From positions 1,736,001 through 1,800,000 of the forward strand of contig JAFREQ010000030.1 in the NCBI GenBank assembly GCA_025331565.1: DNA of 64,000 nt, given 5' to 3'. This document shows, piece after piece, positions 14,242-26,200 of the stretch (the first letter of the stretch is position 1; every line of letters begins with the position of its first letter). This stretch comes from Holacanthus passer. Taxonomy: Eukaryota; Chordata; Actinopteri; Pomacanthidae. The position numbers and the translations under genes are program-made. The notes under the pieces were generated by a model. The model did no database searches. It saw nothing but the letters and a program-made list of their open reading frames with translations, and had not been told where the DNA came from.

Positions 14242-17072
14242 TCAGTTCTGAGCAGATTTGGATGCAACTGTCCCCTCCTTGGGAGCATCCAGCTTTTCCT
14301 TTGAGTCTATTTTCTCCTTTGTGGATTCTGCTTCACCCTCTTTAGGAGAGAACATCCATGCCAGAGCAGCACCAGCCGTGCCGTCGCCAGTCTGACGGGA
14401 GAAGCAAAGGAAGGTGGCCCAGACGAAGGCACAGCAACCAGTAAAGGTGGTCCGCACATACAGAGGCACCAAGGCAAAGTTCAGAAACTGAGGGAGACAG
14501 AAAACATTATAGTGCATTTATATACATGTTTCCATTTCACTAAATAATTCAGATTTTTTATTTGAGACCAGTTGACAACCTGCCTCTTAACAACATGTGC
14601 ACGAATGCATAAAATAATAAATATAGAAAAGTAGAGCTGCCAGGCACACACTTAGAGGACAGACTAGACGTTGTCAACTACTGACTCTACAGTTATATAA
14701 CATTGAGTTTCAATATTATAACAGCTGTTGAAATGAATCACAATGTGAGGAAATTTAAGATTTTAATGGTGAAGAGAATCTTTACCTAAAGGTCCACTTA
14801 ATAACCCACACAGAAGGTTTATTGTGATTGAAAGCTCGGAATCATTAGTAAGTGGACCTTTGAGCTTAGATTATCTTCACCTTACATTGTTCCCAAAGGT
14901 TAAGAATTAACATCTATGCACAGGAGATTAATATTTACCTGCATAAATGGCCAGAACATCAGGCCCGTCTGAAAAGAGTGACAGAGAGAAAGAACACAAA
15001 TCATTTGTAGACTTACAAAATGTTAAAGATAAAACCTCTATTGACACATTGGACCTCTCCCAAAACCATGTTTGCATACACACACTATGGGTACACAGTA
15101 CTATCTTCAAAATACATATGTTTTGATTAAGGCGCACATTAACTGTCATAACATATCACAGCTGACACCGTATTTCAGTGGCGAGCACTTGAAGATGCTA
15201 GCAAGAAGAACATGTTGTGACAGCCTGTCTCTGCTCCCACTCACCTTATACGTATTCAAGAATTTTTCTCTCCAGTCTTCCAGGATGTCCTCTTTGCCCT
15301 CCAAGAAGCTGACACCTGGGTGACAAACAACATAAATGACAGTCCATTCTCTGACTGTCAGCTGGACAATGATTTGACTGTTGGAAGATTGACAGACAGC
15401 ATAAGTACACTTTGAAAAGACAATAAAAACTGTATATGTGTGTCTTATCAGAGTAGGAAAAATAATTACTATGGCAATATACTGTATCAAGACACGTTTT
15501 CTCAAGCTCTGTTATTCATACACTGGCACAAATATTGCAACACCTTCTCTTGCCAAACATTATCAGTACAATGACAGTATGTTTATTGTTAATTAAACAT
15601 TAGGATAAAAGGATTTTACTTACATAGTAATGAATTGCCTTATATTCATTGTTATAACACATATATTCCTGCAGTCTTCTGTTGTAACTGCTGCACAAGC
15701 TGAATATATCGTAGTATATTAATTTCACTCTGTTCACACTCATACTACTGTTCATATTGCATGTATCTTAAAATACCCCTCACTGTTATTTATATATCTC
15801 TATAAATGTACATTACTAAGCACCGTACTGTTCTGCTTTTTTTGCACTTGTGGTACGATGCTAAACTACATTTCATTGTGTCAGGGAGTTTAATCTAATC
15901 TAATTTCAATGTAGTTTTGCTTTCTCTCTTTGCTTTGTTGGCATTAGATTTCTTAGTTACTATAGAACTAATGTACCAGGTCGTCCATATAGCAGCTTGT
16001 ATCACAACCCTGTTCCAAAAATGTTGGAAAGCATAATTAAAACAGAATGTGATCATTTTTGCTATACTCCATTGAAAGATACTATATTGAATGTTTGACC
16101 TCGCCAACTGCATGGATTTTTGTGAATATCTGCTTACTCTGATTTTGATGGCAGCAACACGTTTCCAACAAGTTGGGACAGGAGCAACAAAAGACTGTGA
16201 AAGTTGTGGACTGATCCAAAAACACCTGTTTGGATCTTTCCACAGGTAAACAGGTTCATTGGTAACAGGTGATAGTATCATGATTGGGTATGAAAGGTTC
16301 ATCCAGGAAAGGCTCAGTCATTCCCAAGCAAGGATGGAGAGAGGTTCAACACTTTGTCAAACACATGGTTGTAGTAAGGAGATCAAGGATATTTGCCAAT
16401 GATTGCATTCTGCATTATTTATGTTTTTCACAGTGTCCCAACTTTTTAGGAATTGGGGTTGTATAACCTATAGTACTATGTAAGATAGTAAGAATATTGA
16501 AGGAATCACTGTGTTGCAGATTCTTGTCAGAAATTACCATACTAATCCTTTGGGTTTGTGCCTTTCATATGACCTCTGCTAGTGAAGGTTAGTCTCAGGA
16601 CAATGAACAACTGCTGATCTTTACACTACATGAGAAGATCACAGAGAGTTGACTCAAGTTACAAATTGACAGATACGTGATCTGCTGTGAAGTTAACCAT
16701 TAGCTGCCCGGCAGGCTCTGTGTGACCCGGGGGACACCGTGGCCCCCTTCACCCTCCTGCCCACCGACCTGTGTAGAAGACGCTGGTGGCCAGCGGCGCC
16801 GCTGTGGTCTGATCCAGGAGCAGCTTCCTCATCACCATCCCGGCGGAATTCCCGGGAAACCTCCGCTCCAGGAACCGCATCCAGAAGAAATTGAAGTTAC
16901 CATGGAAACTGAACGCGATCACGGCGACATTCCGTGTGTGGCTCCAGTCCACTGTGTCCCTCCGCGAGAACCACTGGTGAACCAGGTCCCCTCCGGCGAA
17001 CAGGCAGCCGTACAGCGTGACGTTGGTGACCCACGGAAACCGGCGGACGTGTCTCAAAAAAGCCTTTCGCAT
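14242..17072 (-). CDS. mpv17l: Mpv17-like protein (Mpv17/PMP22 family)
   Basis: Four coding exons on the minus strand join in frame: 17072-16769, 15315-15245, 14968-14939 and 14487-14242 (651 nt, 216 aa). The start is the first ATG (MRKAFLRHVRRFPWVTNVTL). Family landmarks follow: YGCLFAGGDLVHQW, an FHGNFNFFWMRFLERRFPG segment, LLLDQTTAAPLATSVFYTG, GKEDILEDWREKFLNTYKTG, LMFWPFMQFLNFALVPLYVR and WATFLCFSRQTGDGT. These define four hydrophobic segments of the Mpv17/PMP22 fold, and they match MPV17L rather than MPV17 or MPV17L2. Mammalian MPV17L is a peroxisomal or mitochondrial membrane protein linked to reactive-oxygen metabolism; its transport substrate is not settled. The protein is about 20 residues longer than human MPV17L (196 aa) because of a charged Lys/Glu-rich tail. 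Its nearest neighbours are bmerb1 and ntan1, as in human 16p13.11. Confidence 0.93.
14788..14861. repeat. 13-bp perfect inverted repeat (hairpin) in mpv17l intron 3
   Basis: AAAGGTCCACTTA at 14788-14800 is repeated as its exact reverse complement at 14849-14861, with a 48-base spacer. It could be the ends of a very short DNA element or a stem-loop in the pre-mRNA. The bases just outside the arms do not continue the pairing. No target-site duplication is obvious. Confidence 0.7.
16004..16462 (+). mobile_element. MITE-like non-autonomous DNA element with terminal inverted repeats
   Basis: The left end (ACAACCCTGTTCCAAAAATG) and the reverse complement of the right end (ACAACCCCAATTCCTAAAAA) are imperfect inverted repeats of about 27 bases. 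They enclose about 460 bp without coding capacity. The CAACCC...CCAAAAA-GTTGGGAC type of end is shared by a common teleost family of non-autonomous DNA elements, whose superfamily I cannot assign with certainty. It lies in intron 1 of mpv17l. An internal part recurs in reverse orientation at 61503-61620, which confirms that it is dispersed. Confidence 0.75.
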
Positions 17073-17520
17073 TATTTTACAGTTATAGTCGCTTAGAGAA
17101 ATAAAATAGTATCAAGCTAGCAAAAAATAACAGTTAGCTTAATATGAGAGTTTGCTAGCTGGATGTGACACAAGCATCACCAACACTGTACGCTCAGAAA
17201 GCTTAAAGCCGACAAAGACTATATGTTTCTGGTTAAATGAGCGTCATAAAGTGATATAATGTCAGATGGGATACTTGCTTGTCGAGCACCATCCGACAGC
17301 CGGCAGTGGACGGAGAGTCTGCCACCAGCCGGCTGGGTCCGCGTGACGTCATTACGCCCCTTTTACGTTAAAAAAAGAGCCGCAGGCTGCAGCTGGAGGG
17401 CGGAGCTAATCTCGACCACAGTAGCTCAACCCGACAGAGCAGCTGGAGCTGTCAAAACAACCAGTCCTTCAACCTACGGCTAATTACCATTATTTGTTTT
17501 TGGCTGTGAAAACACCATCA
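17073..17520 (-). promoter_or_regulatory. mpv17l promoter region with a consensus CRE
   Basis: The sequence upstream of the mpv17l start codon contains a full palindromic cAMP-response element, TGACGTCA, at 17344-17351, about 270 bp from the ATG. It is set in locally GC-rich DNA (about 17275-17460). No TATA box is obvious. The eight-base palindrome is seen directly; use by CREB/ATF factors is inferred. Confidence 0.45.
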
Positions 17521-19214
17521 CAAGAGCGGTGGTTATAGGAAGTATATGGGGATCAAGGATCTGTCTCCTACCTGTTCCATGTGCAGGATTCAGGATTTTT
17601 GAGGCCAGTGCTGATGTTGATATTTGAATTTTATGAGGATGTGTTAGCAGATTCATTTCTGTACATAAATAAGTATTTTTAAATAAGGATCAGTTCTTTT
17701 TAAAGAGCTGTGGCCACTATATGTTCTAAATTGAACATTTACAGTTGGAAGAGAAACTTGTCAGCGGTTCCTGATGGACAAACTATGCAAACTTCAGAAT
17801 CAATTCAGACACATCTTTGGCATTTCTTATTTATCTGCGACTTCTTGTAATCTAGTCCATCCTCCAGAGTTAAAAGCCTTCTGTCTCCCCAGCTCCTTGA
17901 AATCAAGGTCCAGCAGTCCTTGTTGAGGACTTTAGGCTGAATTCTGATGTGAAAATATATAAATCAGCATTACACCAATACTCAGTTGCTTCTACATTTG
18001 TTCACATGTTTAATAACAGGTACAGTATGTTACAGTCACCAAAGTTGCACTGAATGCTATAAGCACCTTACAACCCTCTGAATAGCACAACTGATGAAAA
18101 GGCTTTATACAGTATATGCTGTTGCTTTCATTTTGAACAATTAAAAATAAAGACAAAACTAGTGAAATCATATTTGGTTGCATTTGACTAGAATCTACAT
18201 CATCAATCATCCCCTGCAGAAGATTACTATACACATTTACACATGCAGTTTCCTAAAACAGACACATTCAGAGCCAAGTATACAGCAGTATGCAGAGTAT
18301 GTAATGAAATATCATATTCCACTCCCACCAGGAAGATGCATTTGTAGAGAAAAATAAACTTTGCTCAGCTCTTCATTAGCACAGAGCATAGCAATTAATG
18401 TTCTTTTCACTGTTTCGAACAAAGTGCCAAAATAAATATATTCATCATTGTTGTTGCAGCGAGTTCCTTGCCTGTAATTATTCCTTAAAAGTACCATACA
18501 CATGGTTTCACATGTTGAAGCCCATTAACTACATATTGTGCATATATTTCTAAAGCGTACCTAAGTTTTTAGACTGATTTCACACCTCACTGAAATGTAT
18601 TGGATTTCAGAAATTGCTTAAGATAGGCAAGGTTTTATTTCCTGGTGATACAGTTAACTGACATTAACTGTGACAAAAATATAAAGGCAATTAAATACAT
18701 TTTGAATTCTGCGAGTTGATTGGTTGTATTCATATAAATTGAACAATGAATGCATGCAAGGTAGGAAAAGGATAGAAAAGAACTAGTTTTTGTAGGTTTT
18801 GGGCTAAAAACAAACACAAAATGAGAGAAAAGCATGGACTTTTAACTGGACATAAGACAGCAATGTTAATCATTTCCTTCGAGAATCAAACCAGTCAAGT
18901 ATGGTAAGACATTAACTTTGACTGACAGCAATACAGCCGGTGGCGTAAGGTGGAGACTCTACACCATTTCACAAGAATGAAGAAATTAACTGTTACAGGC
19001 ATAGATACACTTCCTCTACTCTCTCTACTGGACCAGCCAGTTGAGTCAGGAAAGCCATTCAACATACACATGGTCCAGTCAGAGGTCACCGCCATGTTAA
19101 GACACGATGAACAAAAAATAGAGAGAGTGGATGGGTCACAGTGTATCCATCGAGCTGAGAGGCAAAAACAGTCAGGTTCTGTGTTAAGGTTGAGTCAGTA
19201 TTAGGAGCAGGGCT
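17521..19214 (-). other. ntan1 3' UTR and spacer to mpv17l
   Basis: No coding exon is supported here. On the minus strand an AATAAA (plus-strand 18634-18639) lies about 580 bp downstream of the ntan1 stop codon and is a plausible poly(A) signal. The remainder towards 17520 is AT-rich intergenic sequence without visible repeats. Confidence 0.45.
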
Positions 19215-22200
19215 TTATGACAAGACAGTCCTTTCCCAGTCCCCTGTCTCAGTCCTGTGGTAAAGCTGTGGCTGACCCCCGGGGAACAGGCTATCAGAGT
19301 TGGGGTGTTCTAAAAGGAACTGGATGGTGGACTTCATGTGCTGGACGAAGTGTGGAGGCTCAGCCATCGGAGAGGTGGACAGGTACTGGGCATGAGAGAG
19401 AAATATCAGAATCAAAGTCTGTATTAAGTCACTGTCTGGACTGCTGCTTCACATGCACTTTGAGAGACATAACAGAAGTCTTCAGTGAAAAATTGAAAGT
19501 TGTGAAATATAACAAAGGATGAAGTTGATCACCTTTATACAACTACCAATTACTTCCACATCAATTTACCTTCAAAATTGTGTCATCATTTTGTGACAAC
19601 CAGAAGGCAATATCCAGATTTGGAGACCACTTGCAAGGGCCGATTTTAACCAGTCCTCTACTTGAGTCATATATTTCAGCCATCTGCAAGACAACCATAC
19701 ATTCATTTTATTTTTAAGAATCTTTGCATTGACTTTTGTTTTCTTGACAAGGGATTGCGTCCTCTTAGTTTTACTAAATAAAACAATCACCAAATTATTA
19801 ATCTTAGGGGAAAGAGTACATCAGTATTCTTTACTTGTTTACAGTTATATGCCTTAAAAATAGTTAAACATGTGATTTTTTCATGAAAAAAAACTTGTGG
19901 CTTTTCATTTGCAAAAATGTCCAGTATTCACACATAGAAAACAACAGTTTATATCTTTTAGTACCTGTCCCCCTGTGAAGGTCCTTGCTGATCGCAGCTC
20001 CTCAGCAGGTCCTTTATGAGTGAATGATGAAGGGAACACATCCCCTGTTTTAACATTTACACCTGTACAGAAACAGACAGGCACAATATATTAGAGGTCA
20101 CATGCCATGAAAGCATTGCATCACTCTCACACCGTAGCATATTCATCACTTACCGATTCCATATACTACAGGCCTATGAGTTCCATCAACAACAATGTCA
20201 TTAATTTCTGCAAAAACAGAGAACAGAAGGGTTAAGTGGATGATGGCTTGACTGGTAGAATATTTCTAAACAATAGTAAGCAAGTCCAAACAGGTACCGG
20301 TCTTACCTGTGATGCAACATGTTTCCAGATGAATATCCTCTTTCTGTTTCTGGAATGCTGCTGTAAAGTGAAAAGAGTCTAAGTGTTGCAAAGCTCAAAT
20401 GCTGCCCGTATAATATTACAATGCGACATGAGGTCATTTATATACCCAGTATGTTAAGGCTGAGTTTATGGGATGTTTTCGACTCATCGTTAAATCCCCC
20501 AACAAGATGGAGCTCAAGTCTGCATAATGGAAAGCAAAGGAAAGGAAATAAAGAACATCTGAATTGAATGTCCACTTTTATTATGTGTGTTTGTGTATGT
20601 GTTTCATACCTGCCCTCCTTGCTGACATTACTCAGCGACATGACAGCTTTCACAAGGAGTGGGATTTCCGACCAGGTGCTGGAACCATCACAGTGAGCAA
20701 GGCAAACAGCTCCACTTCCTACATTATAATGAAATTCAATTATGGCAGACATGAAAAATGTAATTCCTGAAAATATACACAGACAGGTTAAGGTGCACAG
20801 CATCGACCGGATGAAAGGAATGTTACCAGTGTGTCGCAGCGCAACCAAATGGCAGGTGGTGGCATCATCAGATCCAATTACTGAAACACAGTCTGTGATA
20901 GGTAAGACAAAAAAATCACATGTTACCATTATGATCCAGAATGGATAACCTGGAGTACTTCCTGGGAGTACTGTCTTTATTAGAGGCTAACAAATGTTGT
21001 AATTATTGCATATTGGAAAAATTTAGATGATCTGTTCCAATAATCAGGTTTTACTCACTGTCTGCTGGTGTTGTTGCAGCAAACTCTCTTTGTTGGACAT
21101 ACAAGAGGCACTTTGGGTCAACATCAACAAGTGGCTTGGAGTGAAACGTTCTTCCATTTTCCTGTGACATAAAGATGAAAGGGTAAAGATGTATTCCTTA
21201 AAAAATGTCAAATTTATCCTAGGCTTTGCGGATGTTTTGCATTTAAACCAAACATAATCAGGCCATGATATTCATTAGTATCACTTCACAGTTATAAATA
21301 CAGAATGCAAACCCTGATCTGGGGTCTTACTGGTCTTATTATTGGACTGCACAATATAATTTGATAGTTGTCATAGAGAATGAAAAGGTAGCCTAACCCT
21401 TATCTTTCAACTGATGAAAGAAAGGACTCACTGAACTTATCACACACCTTACATGTAAAAAATTACTTTCCACAAAGTCCAGACATCAGAGCTAGTGCAT
21501 ACTTGAGCGAAATGTCTTCAACCAAGTCTCTGCTTTCCTCTCTGACAACAACCTGTATGACCCGAATCAGTCTGGTTTTAAACAGGGTCACTCTACCGAG
21601 ACCGCACTCCTATCTGTAACAGATACACTGTTGTTAGATCTGTCAGTTGCCTTTGACACGGTTAACCACCAAATCCTCCTCTCCTCACTCACTGAGCTTG
21701 GCATCTCAGGATCTGCCCTCCGCTGATTCATGTCCTACCTCACAGGGAGATATTTCAGAGATATTTCTTGGAGGAGAGAAGTGTCCAAACCACACAGCCT
21801 ATCCACAGGGGTTCCTCAAGGGTCAGTGCTTGGTCCCCTCCTCTTCCAAGCCAAAAACAGCATGTCACACCGCTTTTCAGATCACTCCACTGGCTCCCAG
21901 TTGCTGCCCGCATCAAATTAAAAACTGTTCCACTTGCCTACAAAACTACAACAAAAACAGCTCCCTCCTACCTGTACTCCATCATTCGGGTCTACACTCC
22001 CTCCCGATCACTACGCTCGGCCAACAAAAGGTGCCTGATACAACCACCTCAAAAGGGCCAAAGTTCAATAGCTAGACTCTTCTCCTCTGTGGTTACCCGA
22101 TGGTGGAACGAATTACCAAACTCTGTTCGATCTGCAGAATCGCTCTCAGTCTTTAAGAAAAGACTAAAGACCCAGCTCTTCCCTGAACACCTTGGCACTT

Positions 22201-22675
22201 GACAAACTGCAAAAAGAAAAAAAAAAGTCCCTCCTCATTGCCCTATCTCACTTGAAATTGGTTTTATGTCACTTATCTAGGTTGCTTTTTGTTTTTCTGT
22301 TAAATGAAATTGTAGACATCAGTCATCAAAAGTTTAAACATTTGACAATTAAGGGATCATCATGTGTGAGAAATATGAGGGAAATGAAGATATAACAGTT
22401 TTCTTTATGATCAGTGGCTGCCACCACATTACAACCACTCCCGTTCATAAATGTAAAGCTAATTACCATTTATCTTTGGCATGAACTGCCAGTCTGCCAC
22501 AGACTGATTACTTACAGAAAAGTTCTGTTAGTTGATGATGGCAGCTAACGTTAGCTAAGCAAGCTAAATTTAGCCACACTTTCTGGAAACAAACCTGTAA
22601 ATGCGGATATTTGTCGAACAGTTCCGCTGTCGAGTTTATGCGCCCAAGTTCTCTATTTTGAATAAACAAAGGCAT
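19215..22675 (-). CDS. ntan1: Protein N-terminal asparagine amidohydrolase
   Basis: Ten coding exons on the minus strand join in frame: 22675-22595, 21161-21059, 20892-20827, 20718-20610, 20519-20446, 20360-20307, 20207-20154, 20062-19965, 19683-19570 and 19385-19215 (924 nt, 307 aa; human 310). NTAN1 deamidates N-terminal Asn to Asp, which commits proteins to the Arg/N-degron pathway after arginylation. The catalytic segment VIGSDDATTCHLVALRHTG is in exon 3, and its Cys falls at residue 75, as in human NTAN1. Other conserved parts are the N-terminal MPLF, LLYVQQREFAATTPAD, AHCDG, LELHLVGGFNDE, GPAEELRSARTFTGG, and STSPMAEPPHFVQHMKSTIQ near the C-terminus. All catalytic-core exons are intact. 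Exon 6 has a tandem NAGNAG acceptor (CAGCAG), so one Ala may be optional. Intron 1 holds a LINE fragment. The gene is head-to-head with ddx17. Confidence 0.95.
21506..22204 (+). mobile_element. L2/CR1-like LINE fragment, decayed
   Basis: Plus-strand translation gives reverse-transcriptase pieces: LSDNNLYDPNQSGFKQGHST, then FDTVNHQILLSSLTELGISG and LSTGVPQGSVLGPLLF. The L2-type C-terminal block follows directly (HWLPVAARIKLKTVPLAYKT ... RWWNELPNSVRSAESLSVFK). It is broken by an in-frame TGA at about 21724 and by frameshifts. The region between GPLLF and HWLPV, which should carry the YxDD active site, is deleted. The element therefore cannot be active. It is antisense to ntan1 and lies in its first intron. 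Confidence 0.88.
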
Positions 22676-23220
22676 TTCCTTAAGCGGATCCACTTTAAAA
22701 CCAACTGCTCAACATACTGTTATAAAAAAAAACAGTAACTTCATATTCTTATCATCTTATGTTACGCACATATCGCAGTTACTGTAAATTGGCTTGTACT
22801 TCCTGAAAGGTCGTCTTCTTCTACGGTTTCAAGGAAAAACAGGCTCAGTTTCTGACACATCGCCACCAACTGTTAAAAAGCACGAACGCGTAAACAAATC
22901 CAATTCACCATTATTACTTAGCCAGCATTTATACGTAGCGTCCCATCTACGGAAACGTAGCTACGTATAATTCGTAGTTGAAGTTACGCCATAAAAGAGG
23001 GCCGGGAAGAGGCGACGCGGCCGTTCAGCTACATGACGCACACAACAATTGTTTACGAAAATCATCTTAATTTAAGCGTAATTGTCGTCTAATATACGTA
23101 TAGTTTTGCAAGCGTGAATCTTTGCTTTATTTTGCACTTTATAACAGCGGAAACAACCCGGTGTCAAAGCTTAACGTTACTTGACAGTTACTGCGGAGAA
23201 GAGAGTAGTTTTTCTCCAAA
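22676..23220. promoter_or_regulatory. Bidirectional promoter between ntan1 and ddx17
   Basis: Only 545 bp separate the two start codons, so both promoters must lie here. The segment 22900-23040 is the most CpG-rich part. It contains an 11-bp perfect inverted repeat, TTATACGTAGC at 22929-22939 and its complement at 22960-22970, with a further TACGTA-like motif near 22975. On the ddx17 side an upstream ATG at 23033 opens a 19-codon frame closed by TAA at 23090-23092. It would be a uORF if transcription starts left of it. No TATA box is evident. Confidence 0.65.
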
Positions 23221-26200
23221 ATGAGAGGGGGTTCATCCTATGGAGACCGAGACAGAGACCGTGGACGTGACAGGTACGTTTTTTATTCTTACATGGAAAC
23301 ATTACGTGTATTTACAACAGCATTAGTGTTGCATAATGTGTGTTAGTTTGACTCAAAGCCATGGCTGGTTTGAGACTGTTTTCACAGCTGTGGGCCGAAA
23401 ACAGGAAAACCTCAAACCTCCTCAAGGCCTGTTTACTTCACAGTAAACACTGAGTTGCAGATGACAGAGCTCGTGGAGCATTAGTCTAAAATGGACCTTA
23501 GGCTGGTGCCAGGATGAAGGCAAAGGTCTGTAGACAGGAGCACAAACATTCACTGGCCAGGACTTCTTCTTTGAGGTTTATTTGCATTTTGCAAACAACG
23601 ACTTTGAGCATTACTGTCGCAAACTGGCTTTGAGAATGGATCAAAATGTCTAGTTTTCACAACATTCATAAAAAATATTCTCTTAATCATGTTGGTTAGT
23701 CTAAAGTGCTGAAACAAGATTCGATGACTCTAATTTCTTGAGTTCTTTTGTAGAATATCCTAACCCTTAAATGATCTTTATGAGGTTTTGAATTAGATTT
23801 CTTTTTTCATATTTCTGACAGTGTATTTCAACATGCTCTACTGTTTCTTCTTGCCCACAGTAGTTGGATCTACCTGGAGCGTGTTTATGTACGTTTGAAT
23901 ACTGCACTGTTTAGTCCAGTGTGTGAAAATCTAAGTCTTGATATTATTGTCTCATCTCTCCTGTTCCTCCCTGCACCTGATCAAGACATACAGTATAACT
24001 ACTTATTTGAACATGTAAATACATGAGGTGAGGTCATAGGTTCACCAAAATTAGTATATTTCTTCTAGGAGGAGTGTTTATAGCCACAGTCATCGTAGTT
24101 ATAACAATTGTTATATGTATGGCGAACCAAACGTGAACCCTGCAGACTGAGCTGAGCATTAACTCTGCCGATATTACACACACCTCAAACACCAAACTGA
24201 AAATCATCACACTGATTGTTAGTTAAGTTCTCTTAATTCATTTGAACATTTTAAATGTTTCTACTTATTTATTTTTAGTCACAAGTGTAAGTGAATTATC
24301 TGTGCATCTGTTTAATTAAATCACACAGATGCTAATTAGCTTTGATATGTAATTGCAGGTTTAGATTAATAGAAATATATAGAAACAAAAAGACATGTCT
24401 TCAAATAGATATAGAACATTCAGGCAATGTAAATTATGCATAACTTGCATATGCAGACTGGTAGAGATCTGCAGTAAAGCAGTCCACATACATAGACATA
24501 CAAGTCCACATTAGCCCCCTTGTGGACCTGTGAAATAAAGAATTTCCACTCTGGACTTCATGAGAACAATAGTTCTGCAAGTACAGTGAAGTGTGGACAT
24601 ATGGATTCAGCTATAAATACATTGGTTACAGACAAACCTAAGAGACAGATAGAAATCAGAATGATCACATGACCTCTTTGGTGAAGGTAGAACCTGCCGT
24701 GTTGATACAGTAACTGTGGCTAGCCAGTCATTGGTACGATGTAGGGAAACATTGCTGTAGGTAATGCTGCAGGCTGCCTTGGTGATTCCCCAGTGCTCTT
24801 TATTTTAATAATCTCACAGGCCACGATTTGGTGCCATGAGCGGTCGCAGTGGACCCCCACCAATGAAGTTTGGGAATCCAGGTGAACGTCTCCGCAAGAA
24901 GAGGTGGAATCTGGACGAGCTGCCAAAATTTGAGAAGAACTTCTATTCCGAACACCCTGAGGTCCAACACTTGAGCCAGGTAAATCTTTATATTCCTGAA
25001 TCATGAAGCTTAGAGAACAGAACAATGGATTTGAGCATATTTCCATAAGTGTCTCTAATTTTTAAGCTATTACAGTGTCCATCATCAATTGTGTTGTAGT
25101 TGCAGATAATATTAATAAACAAAGCAACAAACATTAACAAATTTAAATCATATAGTACAGTCATGCATGATGTAGCGTCTCCTCTTACTCATGTTTGCTA
25201 TGTCAGAGTAACTTCAACAGACGGTATTCTAAAAAATGTTAATGATTTTTATACCATGTCTAAACGTATGCCTTCTCTTTTTTTTCTCTTTGGTTGTTAT
25301 ATCCAGTATGACATGGAAGAGTTTCGCAGAAAGAAGGAGATCACCATCAGAGGTTCTGGCTGTGTAAAGGCGATCACCGCTTTTCATCAGGCGCAGTTTC
25401 CTCGTTAGTAAACTATGCATTACACCAACTATTGTGTCTGCACAGACAGACTCTAAAAACATGAGCATATACAATAAATAATTCATCCACTCACTTCAGC
25501 ATCAAGAAGTTTCAAAATATCATTTTAGATTTCAAGCCTCTTGCATGGTAAATTTAAATAAAGCAATACAGGTATAAAAGGTGCAGTATTAGTAAATTGT
25601 GTTTTACAAGGACTAGTGATAGGTTTAGAAAATGGAAATATTTCCAAGGATTGTCCATCTGATGGAAAAACTGAAAGATAGAAACCAAAGTCACAGTCCA
25701 GCAATGAAACTGTCTTGTTGATTGTCTCCCTCCTTCCTCTGGCAGAATATGTGATGGATGTGCTGATGCAGCAGAACTTCAAGGAGCCCACAGCAATCCA
25801 GTCTCAGGGTTTCCCTGTGGCCCTGAGCGGCAGGGACATGGTGGGGATTGCCCAGACAGGCTCCGGAAAGACGCTGGCTGTAAGGCTGCCAGCTCATTTT
25901 TCTGAATGATGAAGACAACACTTTATTGGATGTTTAATCAGAAATGTTCATGAAATGTTATTTCCATAGTACATTTCACAATGTAGAAAGTGCTGGCAGA
26001 TAAAATTGAAATAAGGATAGAAATACATACCTTAACAATAAAAGAAATACAACACAAAGTCAAGAACAAATATGTATCAGGAATAAGAGTACAACTGCGG
26101 AAGGACAATGTTAAGACAAATGTGTGCATAAATAATGTCATTTTAAAAGGGATTCATAGGAGATTCAGTTGGTTTGCCTCATTTCCAGTGGCATGATAGT

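Noticed and set aside
15895..16302. 135-codon minus-strand open frame
   Set aside because: It runs through the MITE-like element and has no protein similarity.
16722..17096. 124-codon plus-strand open frame
   Set aside because: It is the antisense shadow of mpv17l exon 1.
21730..22202. Plus-strand open frames in ntan1 intron 1 as host genes
   Set aside because: They are pieces of a decayed L2-like retrotransposon.
24100..24115. 16-bp palindrome TATAACAATTGTTATA in ddx17 intron 1
   Set aside because: AT-rich and short enough to arise by chance in 64 kb; no other support.
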